Shown piece after piece: positions 26,551 through 35,816 of a stretch of 64,000 nt of DNA (its first letter is position 1; every line of letters starts with the position of its first letter). The DNA is from Psychrobacter urativorans. Its GTDB lineage: Bacteria > Pseudomonadota > Gammaproteobacteria > Pseudomonadales > Moraxellaceae. Where the stretch lies: assembly GCF_904846695.1 (NCBI RefSeq), contig NZ_CAJHBR010000014.1, forward strand, positions 1-64,000, written 5' to 3'. The notes under the pieces were generated by a model, which was not told where the DNA came from, did not search any database, and worked only from the letters and a program-made list of their open reading frames with translations. Both the position numbers and the translations under genes were made by a program.

Positions 26551-26898
26551 AACTATTGTTTTTTAAGTTTGATACAGTTAAGCCTGAATAAAAACAGTAT
26601 CCTGACAAAAATGTTTTCTACATCGATGAGAATAGTAAAGATATACCTCGCTCACTTAGGCCTATCTTTAGGAGGTTTTTGATAGATTTGAATGGCTACT
26701 AATGAGGTTATAGCGGTTTAATATAAAAATTCATCAGCCGAGCGCTTGATAAATCAGTGCAGCATCTCCATTAAGAGCGCAAACTTTTATTAATTGATTT
26801 GATTAATCATTATCCCATCAATCAGCTATCAGCATTCATAAAACAAACCCTATTTTATACTGTAATTAAAGTATCAACAGTTATAGCCTCTATAACTA

Positions 26899-26914
26899 CG
26901 TTTCATGTGAAACA
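26899..26914. promoter_or_regulatory. parS-like ParB binding site 3 (weaker)
   Basis: CGTTTCATGTGAAACA matches parS at 14 of 16 positions. It is intergenic, upstream of dnaJ. Confidence 0.5.
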
Positions 26915-27018
26915 TTAGTGAGCATAGTGCTGTATAAATAGGGACGTTGATGACATGACTGAGGTTATGGTCAATAAATAGGCCAGTCGGTGGCTCGATA
27001 ATGACAAGAGGAGAACCC

Positions 27019-28155
27019 ATGAGTAAGCGCGATTTTTATGAGGTATTAGGCGTCAGCAAGACTGCAGACAGTAAAGAGATCAAACGCTCTTATCGTAAAC
27101 TGGCGATGAAATATCATCCAGATCGCAACTCTGATGACCCTGATGCAGAAGAAAAATTTAAAGAAGCCTCTATGGCTTATGAAGTCCTGAGTGATAGCGA
27201 TAAGCGCTCAGCATATGATCGTATGGGCCATGCTGCTTTTGAAAACGGTATGGGTGGTGGCGGATTTGGCGGTGCAGGTGCCGGCAACTTCCAAGACATC
27301 TTTGGTGATATCTTTGGGAACTTTGGCGATATCTTTGGCCAATCTCGTGGCGGCGGCGGTAGTCGTTCACGCCGAGGTTCGGACTTGCGCTATGTGCTTG
27401 AGCTGACTCTTGAAGAAGCGGTACGTGGCTGCAAAAAAGAAGTTAGCTTTACGGCACCAGCGCCTTGTGGCACTTGTGATGGTAAAGGCGCTAAAAATGC
27501 CTCAGATGTAGTCACTTGCCAAACTTGTCATGGCCAAGGTCAAGTCCGTATGCAACAGGGCTTTTTTGCGGTACAGCAAGCTTGCCCTCAGTGTGGCGGC
27601 TCTGGTAAACAAATCAAAAACCCATGCCCTGACTGTCATGGTAATGGTGTTAAAGACAAGTCTCGCAATCTAGAAGTTTCTATTCCAGCAGGCGTAGATG
27701 ATGGTGATCGCGTCCGTCTAGCAGGCGAAGGCGAAGCAGGCGGTGCAGGAGTACAAAACGGTGATCTATACGTTGAAGTACGGGTTAAGCCGCACAATGT
27801 ATTCACTCGCCAAGGCGCCGATCTATATATGGATGTGCCAGTGAGTATCACTGATGCCGCACTTGGCAAAGAAGTCGAAATTCCTACCTTAGATGGCAAA
27901 GTAAATATCAAAATCGCTGAAGGTACTCAAAGTGGCAAATTGCTGCGGGTTCGTGGCAAAGGCGTAACGCCAGTGCGTACGACTATGAAAGGCGACTTGA
28001 TCTGCCGAGTAATCATTGAGACCCCAGTTAATCTAAATCGCGAGCAAAAAGATTTACTGCGTCAGTTCCAAGATACTTTAGATGGCGATAGTCATCATAA
28101 GCAGTCACCGCACAAGAAGTCTTTCTTTAAAAAGATTGGTGACTTGTTCGACTAG
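27019..28155 (+). CDS. dnaJ: Molecular chaperone DnaJ (Hsp40)
   Basis: Type I Hsp40 that delivers unfolded proteins to DnaK and stimulates its ATPase. Domains in order: J domain with YHPDRN; Gly/Phe-rich linker; zinc finger with four CxxCxGxG units ([32 protein letters not shown]); C-terminal substrate domains. The ATG at 27019, preceded by AAGAGGAG, gives the classic start [12 protein letters not shown]. An in-frame ATG at 27001 is rejected. DnaK is not in the window. The terminator after the gene contains a parS-like palindrome, and dapB follows. Confidence 0.95.
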   Translation: MSKRDFYEVLGVSKTADSKEIKRSYRKLAMKYHPDRNSDDPDAEEKFKEASMAYEVLSDSDKRSAYDRMGHAAFENGMGGGGFGGAGAGNFQDIFGDIFGNFGDIFGQSRGGGGSRSRRGSDLRYVLELTLEEAVRGCKKEVSFTAPAPCGTCDGKGAKNASDVVTCQTCHGQGQVRMQQGFFAVQQACPQCGGSGKQIKNPCPDCHGNGVKDKSRNLEVSIPAGVDDGDRVRLAGEGEAGGAGVQNGDLYVEVRVKPHNVFTRQGADLYMDVPVSITDAALGKEVEIPTLDGKVNIKIAEGTQSGKLLRVRGKGVTPVRTTMKGDLICRVIIETPVNLNREQKDLLRQFQDTLDGDSHHKQSPHKKSFFKKIGDLFD

Positions 28156-28182
28156 CCAGCAGACTGCAAAAAGCTCTTATCT

Positions 28183-28223
28183 TAAGCCCCATGGTTTCAC
28201 GTGAAACTATGGGGCTTTCTGTT
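28183..28223. terminator. dnaJ terminator embedding parS-like site 4
   Basis: Arms AAGCCCCATGGTTTCAC and GTGAAACTATGGGGCTT pair except for one position, with no loop beyond the dyad centre. CTGTTTTC follows. The centre at 28193-28208, GGTTTCACGTGAAACT, matches parS at 14 of 16. One palindrome may thus serve both purposes. Confidence 0.7.
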
Positions 28224-28377
28224 TTCACTGAGATAAAAACAGACGACTGATAGGCTTATAAGCCAAGTTCTTCTAATAAGCATTTTTGCTAAAGGCAGTA
28301 AAATCAATTCATGCTATGATATTCAGCAATATTATCAACAATAATTATTTTCCAAAATTAGAATTTAAGGAATAAAA

Positions 28378-29220
28378 ATGAGTAAAAAATTAAATAAAAG
28401 AATGGCTGGCGAGCTCATAAATATCGGTGTTATCGGAGCTGGGGGCCGTATGGGTCGCATGTTGATTGAGGCAGTACAAGACAATCCGCACACCACTCTT
28501 AGCGCTGCTATAGAACGCCAAGGCTCAAGTCTGGTTGGTGCTGATGCTGGTGAAGTGGCATCGATAGGTCGCATTGAAGTAAAAATTGTTGATGACTTAG
28601 TCGCTGTCATTAATGACATTGACGTGTTGATTGATTTTAGCTTGCCGGAAGCTACCGAGCAAAATATGCAGATTTGTGCTGAGCATAAAGTCGCTATGGT
28701 GATTGGTACTACTGGCTTTAACGAGCAGCAAGAGCAAGTATTGACCGAGGCTAGTAAGCATATCGCTATTGTTTATGCTGGTAACTATTCTACTGGCGTT
28801 AACTTATCGCTAAAGCTACTAGGATTAGCCGCTAAAGCGTTTGGTACTAATGCTGATGTAGAAATCATCGAAGCCCATCACAAGCATAAGATTGATGCGC
28901 CATCCGGTACAGCATATATGATGGCCGAAGCTGTGGCTGAAGCACGTGGTCAGGATTTAAAAGAAGTGGCGGTGTACGGACGAGAAGGGCAGACAGGCGC
29001 ACGCAAACCAGGAACTATTGGTATCCATGCTATTCGTGGTGGCGAAATCATCGGCGATCATACGGTGATGTTTATCGCTGATGGCGAAGTGGTGGAAATC
29101 ACTCACCGAGCACGAGCACGCATGACTTTTGCTGCTGGTGCTGTTCGGGCTACTACTTGGATCGTTCAACAAAAAGCCGGTCAATATAACATGCAAGATG
29201 TGTTGGGTCTTAATGACTAG
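28378..29220 (+). CDS. dapB: 4-hydroxy-tetrahydrodipicolinate reductase DapB
   Basis: Reduces 4-hydroxy-tetrahydrodipicolinate with NAD(P)H in lysine and diaminopimelate synthesis. The Rossmann start is [17 protein letters not shown]. The active-site segment [15 protein letters not shown] holds the catalytic His pair and Lys. [13 protein letters not shown] is the family's C-terminal block. About 12 residues precede the first strand, a small N-terminal extension; AAGGAATAAAA before the ATG supports this start. It is convergent with the ornithine decarboxylase gene, separated by a bidirectional terminator. Its product ultimately supplies the meso-diaminopimelate used in the peptidoglycan recycled by Mpl (encoded about 4 kb away). 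Confidence 0.95.
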   Translation: MSKKLNKRMAGELINIGVIGAGGRMGRMLIEAVQDNPHTTLSAAIERQGSSLVGADAGEVASIGRIEVKIVDDLVAVINDIDVLIDFSLPEATEQNMQICAEHKVAMVIGTTGFNEQQEQVLTEASKHIAIVYAGNYSTGVNLSLKLLGLAAKAFGTNADVEIIEAHHKHKIDAPSGTAYMMAEAVAEARGQDLKEVAVYGREGQTGARKPGTIGIHAIRGGEIIGDHTVMFIADGEVVEITHRARARMTFAAGAVRATTWIVQQKAGQYNMQDVLGLND

Positions 29221-29253
29221 TGCTTGACTTAATACTGCTAAATTTTTCAAATA

Positions 29254-29292
29254 AAAAAGCGCGATGCTATTAAGAACAGCACCGCGCTTTTT
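29254..29292. terminator. Bidirectional terminator between dapB and speC
   Basis: Arms AAAAAGCGCGATGCT and AGCACCGCGCTTTTT pair with one mismatch; A and T tracts lie on opposite sides. It serves both convergent genes. Confidence 0.88.
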
Positions 29293-29314
29293 ATCGACCA
29301 CGATTTATCAGAGA

Positions 29315-30490
29315 TTAATCAACGTAGACTACTTCTAATGGCGGAAAGCCATTAAACTCAATAGAAGAATAAGAGTTAGTATAAGCACCAGTAGTAAGCC
29401 AGTAGATCTTATCGCCAATCTCTAGCTCTTGCGGCAATTGATAGCCAGTTTCTTCATACATAATATCAGCAGAATCACAAGTTGGACCTGCTAATACCAC
29501 AGTGCCTACATTAGTAGAAGTTTCCATTTTAGGCGTATAGAGCGGATATTTGATCGCTTCGCCTAAAGTCTCAATCAAGCCTTGGAACAGACCGACATCG
29601 GTATAGACCCAACGCACCAAATCGGTATGTGACTTGCGAGATATCAGTACCACATCACTCACTAATACCCCTGAACCGCCCACTAATGAGCGACCAGGCT
29701 CAAGAATGATTTCTGGCATATCTTGCTCATTATAATCATCAGTCAGATAGCGCTTTACTTCTTGCGCATAAACTTGGATCGGATTGACTTCACTTAGATA
29801 GTTAGCAGGAAAACCGCCACCCAGATTAATCATCTGTAGCTTGATGCCTTCTTCGTTGCTCATCCAGTCAAACATATATTTAACTTTAGCAAGCGCATCA
29901 TCCCATGCGGCGACGTCTTTTTGCTGACTGCCGACATGGAAAGAAATACCATAAGGTACTAAACCAAGATCACGTGCTTGAATCAGTAAATCAATTGCCA
30001 TATCAGGGTGACAGCCGAATTTACGTGATAGTGGCCATTCAGCAGTATCTGAACCTTGTACTAGAATACGTACGAATACCTTGGAGCCTGGGGCATATTC
30101 AGCGATGTTTTTTAGGTCAGCCTCAGAGTCAGTGGCATACAAGCGTACCCCTTTTTCATAGGAGTATTTGACATCTTTAGCTTTTTTGATAGTGTTGCCA
30201 TAAGAAATTCGGCTGGCATCAACATCACAATTAAGTACCCGATCCAGCTCATAAACAGAAGCACAGTCAAAGTTCGAGCCTAAATCAGCAAGTAGATTAA
30301 TCACTTCAACCGCAGGGCTAGCTTTCATCGCATAATGAATCTTAGCTTTCGGAAATAGCCCAACCATCTCATTGTATTGAGTTTTGATACGGCTTAAATC
30401 AACCACCAAAAACGGAGTTTCACGGCCTTGAGCAGCTTTAGTGAATTTTTGCCAACTGGCAGGGTCAAAATATTGGTCAATTTTGATCAT
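29315..30490 (-). CDS. speC: Ornithine decarboxylase-type (fold III) PLP enzyme
   Basis: Decarboxylates ornithine (possibly also lysine) to putrescine for polyamine supply. It belongs to the eukaryotic-like alanine-racemase-fold group rather than the large fold-I SpeC of E. coli. The PLP lysine lies in IHYAMKASPAVEV near residue 50. FDCASVYELDRVL, ISYGNTIKK and LNLGGGFPA-like (MINLGGGFPANY) blocks follow. The active-site Cys is in GPTCDSADIM. Length 391 is usual for the Pseudomonas-type enzymes. Substrate preference cannot be settled by eye. It is monocistronic. Confidence 0.88.
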   Translation of the reverse strand: MIKIDQYFDPASWQKFTKAAQGRETPFLVVDLSRIKTQYNEMVGLFPKAKIHYAMKASPAVEVINLLADLGSNFDCASVYELDRVLNCDVDASRISYGNTIKKAKDVKYSYEKGVRLYATDSEADLKNIAEYAPGSKVFVRILVQGSDTAEWPLSRKFGCHPDMAIDLLIQARDLGLVPYGISFHVGSQQKDVAAWDDALAKVKYMFDWMSNEEGIKLQMINLGGGFPANYLSEVNPIQVYAQEVKRYLTDDYNEQDMPEIILEPGRSLVGGSGVLVSDVVLISRKSHTDLVRWVYTDVGLFQGLIETLGEAIKYPLYTPKMETSTNVGTVVLAGPTCDSADIMYEETGYQLPQELEIGDKIYWLTTGAYTNSYSSIEFNGFPPLEVVYVD

Positions 30491-30675
30491 ATAGCAAGAC
30501 CTTTAATAAAAGATGAAATTACGCAGATAGTCAATGAAGTGCATGGCTGGCCAGCGCTATTTTTTGACAACCCTAAGCCGCATTAGGCACCAGACGTAAG
30601 CCTTAAATACAGCTGCTAGACTCATTGTCAGAAACAAACGCTAATTTTACTAAAGATAAATAACCTTACAGGTCG

Positions 30676-31218
30676 TTAGACATTGCTAGGCTGTGCCTGA
30701 TTTTCTAACTGCTTTTCACGAATCTTAAGTACTTTACGCACTTTGTCACGGGCACGATTCTGCTTAAGATTAGACAAGTAATCAACAAAGATAACCCCAT
30801 TTAGGTGATCCATTTCATGTTGAATACAAACTGCTAGCAGGCCTTCAGCTTCTATATCTACAGCTTGACCGTTTTCATCCAAAGCTTCGATACGTACTTT
30901 AATAGGACGCTCAACCTTATCGTAAACATCAGGCACAGATAGACAGCCTTCTTCGTATGGCTGCTTTTCTTCTACTAAAGGGGTCACTTTTGGATTGATA
31001 AACACCATTGGAGTGTCTTTGTTTTCAGACAAATCCATGACGATCAGTTGAATATGCTGATCAACTTGTGATGCTGCAAGACCAATGCCTTCAGCGTCAT
31101 ACATAGTCTCAATCATATCAGTGATTAAGGTTTTTATTTTATCATTGACTTCTTTGACCGGCTTAGCAAGAGTGCGTAGGCGTGGGTCAGGATAGTTTAA
31201 GATCGGGAGTAATGCCAT
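30676..31218 (-). CDS. def: Peptide deformylase
   Basis: Removes the formyl group from nascent N-terminal methionine. All three family motifs are present: [16 protein letters not shown] (metal Cys) and QHEMDHLNG (two metal His and catalytic Glu). The ATG at 31218 has GAGGTG seven bases upstream and gives the expected [14 protein letters not shown] start. A GTG nine bases earlier is less likely. No fmt gene follows in the window, unlike the common def-fmt pair. Confidence 0.95.
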   Translation of the reverse strand: MALLPILNYPDPRLRTLAKPVKEVNDKIKTLITDMIETMYDAEGIGLAASQVDQHIQLIVMDLSENKDTPMVFINPKVTPLVEEKQPYEEGCLSVPDVYDKVERPIKVRIEALDENGQAVDIEAEGLLAVCIQHEMDHLNGVIFVDYLSNLKQNRARDKVRKVLKIREKQLENQAQPSNV

Positions 31219-31370
31219 ACGGCTCACCTCAAAAATACGGACAGACGGGAATACTAATAAAACGGGGGGTTTATTATAAAGTAAATGGGGACAAAAGTAA
31301 TATTTATCAACATCTGCTAGCAGTAACTGATGATATAGGTCTAATTAGCTAACACAAGTTGCTAAAAGCA

Positions 31371-31400
31371 AAAAGGACCTTATAGAGATAAGGTCCTTTT
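31371..31400. terminator. Bidirectional terminator downstream of glsB
   Basis: Perfect 12-bp arms AAAAGGACCTTA/TAAGGTCCTTTT with a six-base loop lie between the leftward GlsB gene and def. Confidence 0.9.
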
Positions 31401-31497
31401 ATTAAACGAATAACTATTTAATTAAGACTAATTACTGAGAGCTTAATATTTTTAATTAATGGTATATCGTAGTCAAAACTAATACAACAGCAGCCAA

Positions 31498-31752
31498 TTA
31501 TATACGGCGTCTGTTCATAATCATCTCATACAAGAATAACAATAGAATTGCACCGATTACTGAGAAGATCAGACCTGTGAAGCCACCATCAGCATTGATA
31601 CCGATAAGGCTGGCAACAAAACCACCTAGCATTGCACCAACGATACCTAAAATGATGGTCATAATCCAACCCATAGCGTCGTTACCAGGTTTAATGGCAC
31701 GTGCTAATAGACCGGCAACTAACCCTACAATAATCATCCAAATAAAGCTCAT
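31498..31752 (-). CDS. GlsB/YeaQ/YmgE family stress-response membrane protein
   Basis: An 84-residue protein with three membrane helices of the transglycosylase-associated (GlsB/YeaQ) family. It shows the start IWMIIVGLVAGLLARAIKPG, then IMTIILGIVGAMLGGFV, and a final helix with a basic tail (MNRRRI). Members are often general-stress induced; the molecular function is unknown. It is monocistronic with a strong terminator. Confidence 0.9.
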   Translation of the reverse strand: MSFIWMIIVGLVAGLLARAIKPGNDAMGWIMTIILGIVGAMLGGFVASLIGINADGGFTGLIFSVIGAILLLFLYEMIMNRRRI

Positions 31753-32194
31753 TATTATTCTCCTAATATTTAATATTATTAACTAAAAATTCAATTAATT
31801 TTCTATTACTTTTAGTGTGGTTTACTTTAAGACTAAGTTTCTAAATAAGTTTATAAATTTGATAAAGCTATTGTAAACACTCGGCAAGATCAATAGTAAG
31901 TGCAAAATGTTACCTGTGTAGGGGCTATGTGAGAAAAACTAAGTATTTGCTATTTTTCAAGTAAAGTACGTAAATGGCGAGTAACAGAAGCAGTAAAAAG
32001 GTTAATAGGGGTAAGGATTGTATTTTGCTATAAGTCAGCACTAGTATCATAAGCCGATTGCAAAACAGCGCCATCCTTATAAAAGAATGACGCTGTTGGT
32101 AGTGGTCAAATATTTACAACTACTGCTATTTCAGTAGCAATCTTATAAGAAATTAGCCGCTAATCCTTCACTAGTAAGTCTCAAGCTATTGAAT
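31753..32194. other. Intergenic region between mpl and the GlsB gene
   Basis: AT-rich and without a gene. A hairpin-like pair AACAGCGCCATCCT/AGAATGACGCTGTT (about 32073-32105) has two non-Watson-Crick positions and lacks a clear T tract, so I do not call it a terminator with confidence. Confidence 0.4.
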
Positions 32195-33799
32195 TTAGGC
32201 AGATGGTGACTGTAACGCGGTTAATAGACGCTGATGAATCCCTTCAAAACCACCGTTCGACATAATGACGATAGCATCATTTGCCTGCGCATGAGTGCAA
32301 AGGTATTCAATAATGGCTTCTACGCTGCTTAGGACTTGTTGCTTAGGTTGGCGACAATCTGTATTTTCACTGATACTTTCATCGACGTTATTAGCAGTAG
32401 TATTTAAGTTAGCTTGCTCGATAACCTCTCTAAGCCCCCATTCAAGACCAGCCGGTTCATACCATAAAGTGTGATCTGCAAGCACTGCTGACTGCGCTAA
32501 GCTATCCTGATGAATACCCATTTTCATAGTATTACTACGCGGCTCAATGATGGCCCAAACTCGTCTGCCGGTCAGCTTCTTTTTAGCACCATCTAAAGTA
32601 GTATTAATAGCCGTTGGGTGATGAGCGAAATCATCAAACACTAAAATATCGTTAACTTCACCAATCAGCTCCATACGACGCTTAATACCAGCGAAGGCCG
32701 ACAAAGCAGCACAAGCAGTAGTAATATCGACACCGACATTATAAGCGGCGGCTATCGCTACTAAAGCATTATTAACATTATGAATACCACTCATTGACCA
32801 GTCGACGCTAGCAGATAGTTGAGCATCGCTACTAGTATCAGAGCGGTTATTGCTATTGCTGCTGCTGCTACTGGAGTTTTGATTAAAGCTAACTTTAAAC
32901 TGACTGCCATCTTCGTTGATCAGCTCTGCTTGCCAATCGATATTTTCAGCTTCTTTAAGGTTTTCACCTTGCTTATACTGATTAGCGCTGGCCTGTTGTT
33001 CGGTTATCGCCGTACGCCAAACAGGCGTCCAAACGCCTTTAGCTAGAGTATCTTCTAAACTAGCCGTCTGCGCTGGCATGATGATTCTACCAGTACTAGG
33101 AATCATACGTAGCATATGATGGAACTGGGTTTGAATAGCATTTAAATCAGCGAAAATATCAGCATGATCAAATTCTAGGTTGTTTAAGATAACGGTACGT
33201 GGACGATAATGAACGAATTTAGAACGCTTATCAAAGAACGCACAATCATATTCATCGGCTTCAATGACAAAGTAGCCGTCAAACGCTGACTGAGTATCGG
33301 CCGTCTCTAAAGACTCTGCTCCTAAGTAGCTACTATGAGCGAATACTTGTTGTAAATGCTCATCAGTAGTATTGACTAGAGGCACGCCACCGATCAAGAA
33401 CCCAGCATCTATACCTGCATAATGGAGTATCCACGCTAGCATCGTCGTCGTCGTGGTCTTACCGTGAGTACCAGCGACTGCTATCACATGACGCGACTGC
33501 AATACTTGCTCAGACAAAAACTGTGGGCCTGAAGTGTAGCGCAGACCTGTATCTAACATATACTCAATCACATCCATGCCGCGTTTCATTGCATTACCCA
33601 CTACTACTAAATCTGGGGCTGGTTGTAAATGTTGCACCAAGTAGCCTTCGTTAATGATCACACCAGCACGTTCAAGCTGGGTGGACATAGGAGGATAGAC
33701 ATTGGCATCTGAGCCAGTCACTGTATGACCAAGGCCACGTGCTAGTAGGGCCAATGACCCCATAAAAGTGCCACAAATACCAAGAATATGAATATGCAT
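32195..33799 (-). CDS. mpl: UDP-N-acetylmuramate:L-Ala-gamma-D-Glu-meso-DAP ligase Mpl
   Basis: Murein-peptide ligase for cell-wall recycling: it attaches recovered tripeptide to UDP-MurNAc in the cytoplasm. The N-terminal block is HIHILGICGTFMGSLALLAR, ATP loop GTHGKTTTT, and later VFDDFAHHPTAI. At 534 residues it is some 75 longer than E. coli Mpl. A Ser/Asn-rich insert (residues ~310-335, including a run of serines) and a second polar insert near residues 470-490 account for this. Neither disturbs the recognised motifs. It is monocistronic. Confidence 0.93.
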   Translation of the reverse strand: MHIHILGICGTFMGSLALLARGLGHTVTGSDANVYPPMSTQLERAGVIINEGYLVQHLQPAPDLVVVGNAMKRGMDVIEYMLDTGLRYTSGPQFLSEQVLQSRHVIAVAGTHGKTTTTTMLAWILHYAGIDAGFLIGGVPLVNTTDEHLQQVFAHSSYLGAESLETADTQSAFDGYFVIEADEYDCAFFDKRSKFVHYRPRTVILNNLEFDHADIFADLNAIQTQFHHMLRMIPSTGRIIMPAQTASLEDTLAKGVWTPVWRTAITEQQASANQYKQGENLKEAENIDWQAELINEDGSQFKVSFNQNSSSSSSNSNNRSDTSSDAQLSASVDWSMSGIHNVNNALVAIAAAYNVGVDITTACAALSAFAGIKRRMELIGEVNDILVFDDFAHHPTAINTTLDGAKKKLTGRRVWAIIEPRSNTMKMGIHQDSLAQSAVLADHTLWYEPAGLEWGLREVIEQANLNTTANNVDESISENTDCRQPKQQVLSSVEAIIEYLCTHAQANDAIVIMSNGGFEGIHQRLLTALQSPSA

Positions 33800-34117
33800 T
33801 GATGTACCGCGCTAAATGAAATGGATGTATGGGATAAGGGTATAGCAATGAGATTGTAGTACGATAAAATATTTTAGGGCGTGTTGAATAGTCACTAGTA
33901 CACACTGCTCTAATCGACACGGCAACACCGCCGAGTTATTGTAACTCATTAATAACTTCTCTAATAGCTAGCCAATAAAAAACGCCTAGTAACAAAGCGT
34001 CAGTAAGGCGTTAATGAGAATAGAGTTTTTTTGAACCCTAGCAGCAAAACCAGTAAAAATTATTATAAAACATAATTTAAATAAAAGTGCTAACTAGCGA
34101 GCGCTTAAGGTAGCTTA
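33800..34117. other. Intergenic region between the NlpE-like gene and mpl
   Basis: It holds the presumed mpl promoter. There is a loose inverted repeat with ACGCCTAGTAA/CAGTAAGGCGT near 33970-34011. I see no gene. Confidence 0.35.
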
Positions 34118-34741
34118 TTATTTACGCGATAAAGTATAATCAGGATCAGGTTGCTTATCAGCATCTAATAGCACTAGATGATTATCTTGAATAACATAAT
34201 TCTCAACGTTCTCTTCATCATAGACCACAGTAATCATATTATCATCTTGGCGATAGATACCAGACTCAACCACCGGTGGCCTGATCTGCTGAGGACTTCT
34301 ATAAAAGCTGGTCTTTTGCATAGTTCCATCTGCACGCAGATTAAGCGTTAAACTAATCCCTTCACAATTTCTACAAGATAACATCCCCATGTAATCACCG
34401 ATTAATACCGCTTGCAAGGCACTGTCAGCGCGTTTTTCTGAAATCATCGGCGCGCTTCTTTTTACAGGTTTTCTATCATTGCTAGCGGCATCTAAAAGCG
34501 AAGTACCTTCGTGGTCATCAGTTTGGCTAGTAGATATTGGGGCTTGAGTGGTTATTTCTGCAGTAATTTCCTGATTGGCCTTAGCCGCTATTTTGTCTTC
34601 TGCAGCAGCCGTAGAGGTCGATTGACTATCGCAGCCAAACAGCACTACACAAAAAGATAGAGATAACGCTAGGCGACCAAAGCTCTTATTAATAGGAGCA
34701 AGCCTAGTCGTGACCCTTTGAGAACAATAATAATGTTTCAT
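34118..34741 (-). CDS. NlpE N-terminal domain lipoprotein
   Basis: Lipoprotein with a lipobox VLFGC near residue 37 of the ATG-34741 product. A low-complexity linker rich in Ala, Thr and Glu follows. The NlpE N-terminal domain contains GMLSCRNCEGISLTLNLRAD, including the CxxC that senses copper or folding stress in E. coli NlpE. The C-terminal OB-fold domain of full NlpE is absent. A role in envelope stress or copper handling is inferred. Longer TTG/GTG starts exist in frame. It stands alone. Confidence 0.82.
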   Translation of the reverse strand: MKHYYCSQRVTTRLAPINKSFGRLALSLSFCVVLFGCDSQSTSTAAAEDKIAAKANQEITAEITTQAPISTSQTDDHEGTSLLDAASNDRKPVKRSAPMISEKRADSALQAVLIGDYMGMLSCRNCEGISLTLNLRADGTMQKTSFYRSPQQIRPPVVESGIYRQDDNMITVVYDEENVENYVIQDNHLVLLDADKQPDPDYTLSRK

Positions 34742-35198
34742 TATCACACCAGTAGTAGGCAATTAGCAGTCCATACTTTGCAGTTATTAGCTGAGTATTA
34801 CCGCATAATTCTAGTAATCAACATCACTATATCGAGTTAAAATCGCTCAAATTCATATCACTTTATAATTACAAAGTAGATGAACAACAGACGTTTTTAT
34901 TTAAGCATTTTAGACAATAATAAATCATTATAAGGTAACAAATACCACTGCGGTTTCTGTGTTGTTTTTGTTGTCTCTATTGCCGCTCAATCTTGCTATG
35001 TAATCTAATTTGGCTAAGCAAAAATACTCGCTAAGCAAAAATATTCGCCAGCGAGCTCTAACGTAGCTGCTAATTGGATGGATAGTTGTCTTTAACAGAG
35101 GTTTAGATAGAAAGCTTATGAATAAGTGCCCATTAACGAGCGCTTATTGATGAATGGTTAGTTATTGCTATCAATAACAGCTAACGCCATAACTATTA
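34742..35198. other. Intergenic region between dsbB and the NlpE-like gene
   Basis: AT-rich; a short direct repeat GCTAAGCAAAAATA occurs near 35013-35044. No gene, RNA or terminator is recognised. Confidence 0.4.
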
Positions 35199-35708
35199 CT
35201 AACGAGGTTTAATAATGCGCCAAAAAATCAGTATATGAGCGATTAACAAAAAGCTGAATAAAATTAAAGACAGTTCAGGAATACTCAGCCCTAAGAACGA
35301 CCAGTCAACTAAAGCACACTCGCCAGAACCAGCTAGAACCTCATTAAGCACTTGCTTCATAGGCAAAGTATCAAGCCAGTAATCAAGACCAGGACCACAA
35401 GAGGGCACTTGATCAGGTGGCAGATGTTGTAGCCAAACATGACGCCCCGCTATCATTGTTGCCCACACAATACCCGCTAAACTTCCCAGCCATAATAGCA
35501 ATCTAATCGCTTTAGACTTAGGATTAAATAGGGCGGCAATCAATGCAAAACCACCCATTACCATCAGACCAATACGCTGAAAAATACACAGCGGACAAGG
35601 GGTCAGACCTAAGTGACTTTGTAAAAAAAACAGCGCAAAGCTCATGCTTACTATCGTCATTAACACTAAAAATACTTGCAAACTGCGATAAGTGGTCAGA
35701 CGATGCAT
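35199..35708 (-). CDS. dsbB: Disulfide bond formation protein DsbB
   Basis: Inner-membrane quinone reductase that reoxidises DsbA. Four membrane helices are seen. The first periplasmic loop carries CPLC (Cys38, Cys41). The second has Cys104 and Cys131, close to the positions in E. coli DsbB. Length 169 is normal. It sits between the NlpE-like gene and gshA, all leftwards but with wide spacing, so it is probably separate. DsbA is not in this window. Confidence 0.94.
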   Translation of the reverse strand: MHRLTTYRSLQVFLVLMTIVSMSFALFFLQSHLGLTPCPLCIFQRIGLMVMGGFALIAALFNPKSKAIRLLLWLGSLAGIVWATMIAGRHVWLQHLPPDQVPSCGPGLDYWLDTLPMKQVLNEVLAGSGECALVDWSFLGLSIPELSLILFSFLLIAHILIFWRIIKPR

Positions 35709-35816
35709 TTAGTCAATACTCTTATAAAATAAAGTGGGTTTTGAGCTTTAAGTATTAGTAGGTTAACTAGTATTAATAGTCTAGTCATTACTAATAATCT
35801 AGCAACTATTCATAGT

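Larger units (their letters stand above)
26360..27018. other. Noncoding region upstream of dnaJ
   Basis: About 660 bp with no credible gene. A frame at 26479-26682 is only the translation of three 24-bp tandem repeats plus flank. A parS-like site lies at 26899-26914. No convincing heat-shock sigma-32 promoter was found, although dnaJ would be expected to have one or to follow dnaK. Confidence 0.5.

Noticed and set aside
26479-26682. A 67-codon frame reading through the 24-bp repeats
   Set aside because: It is the translation of the tandem array with no ribosome-binding site or homology.
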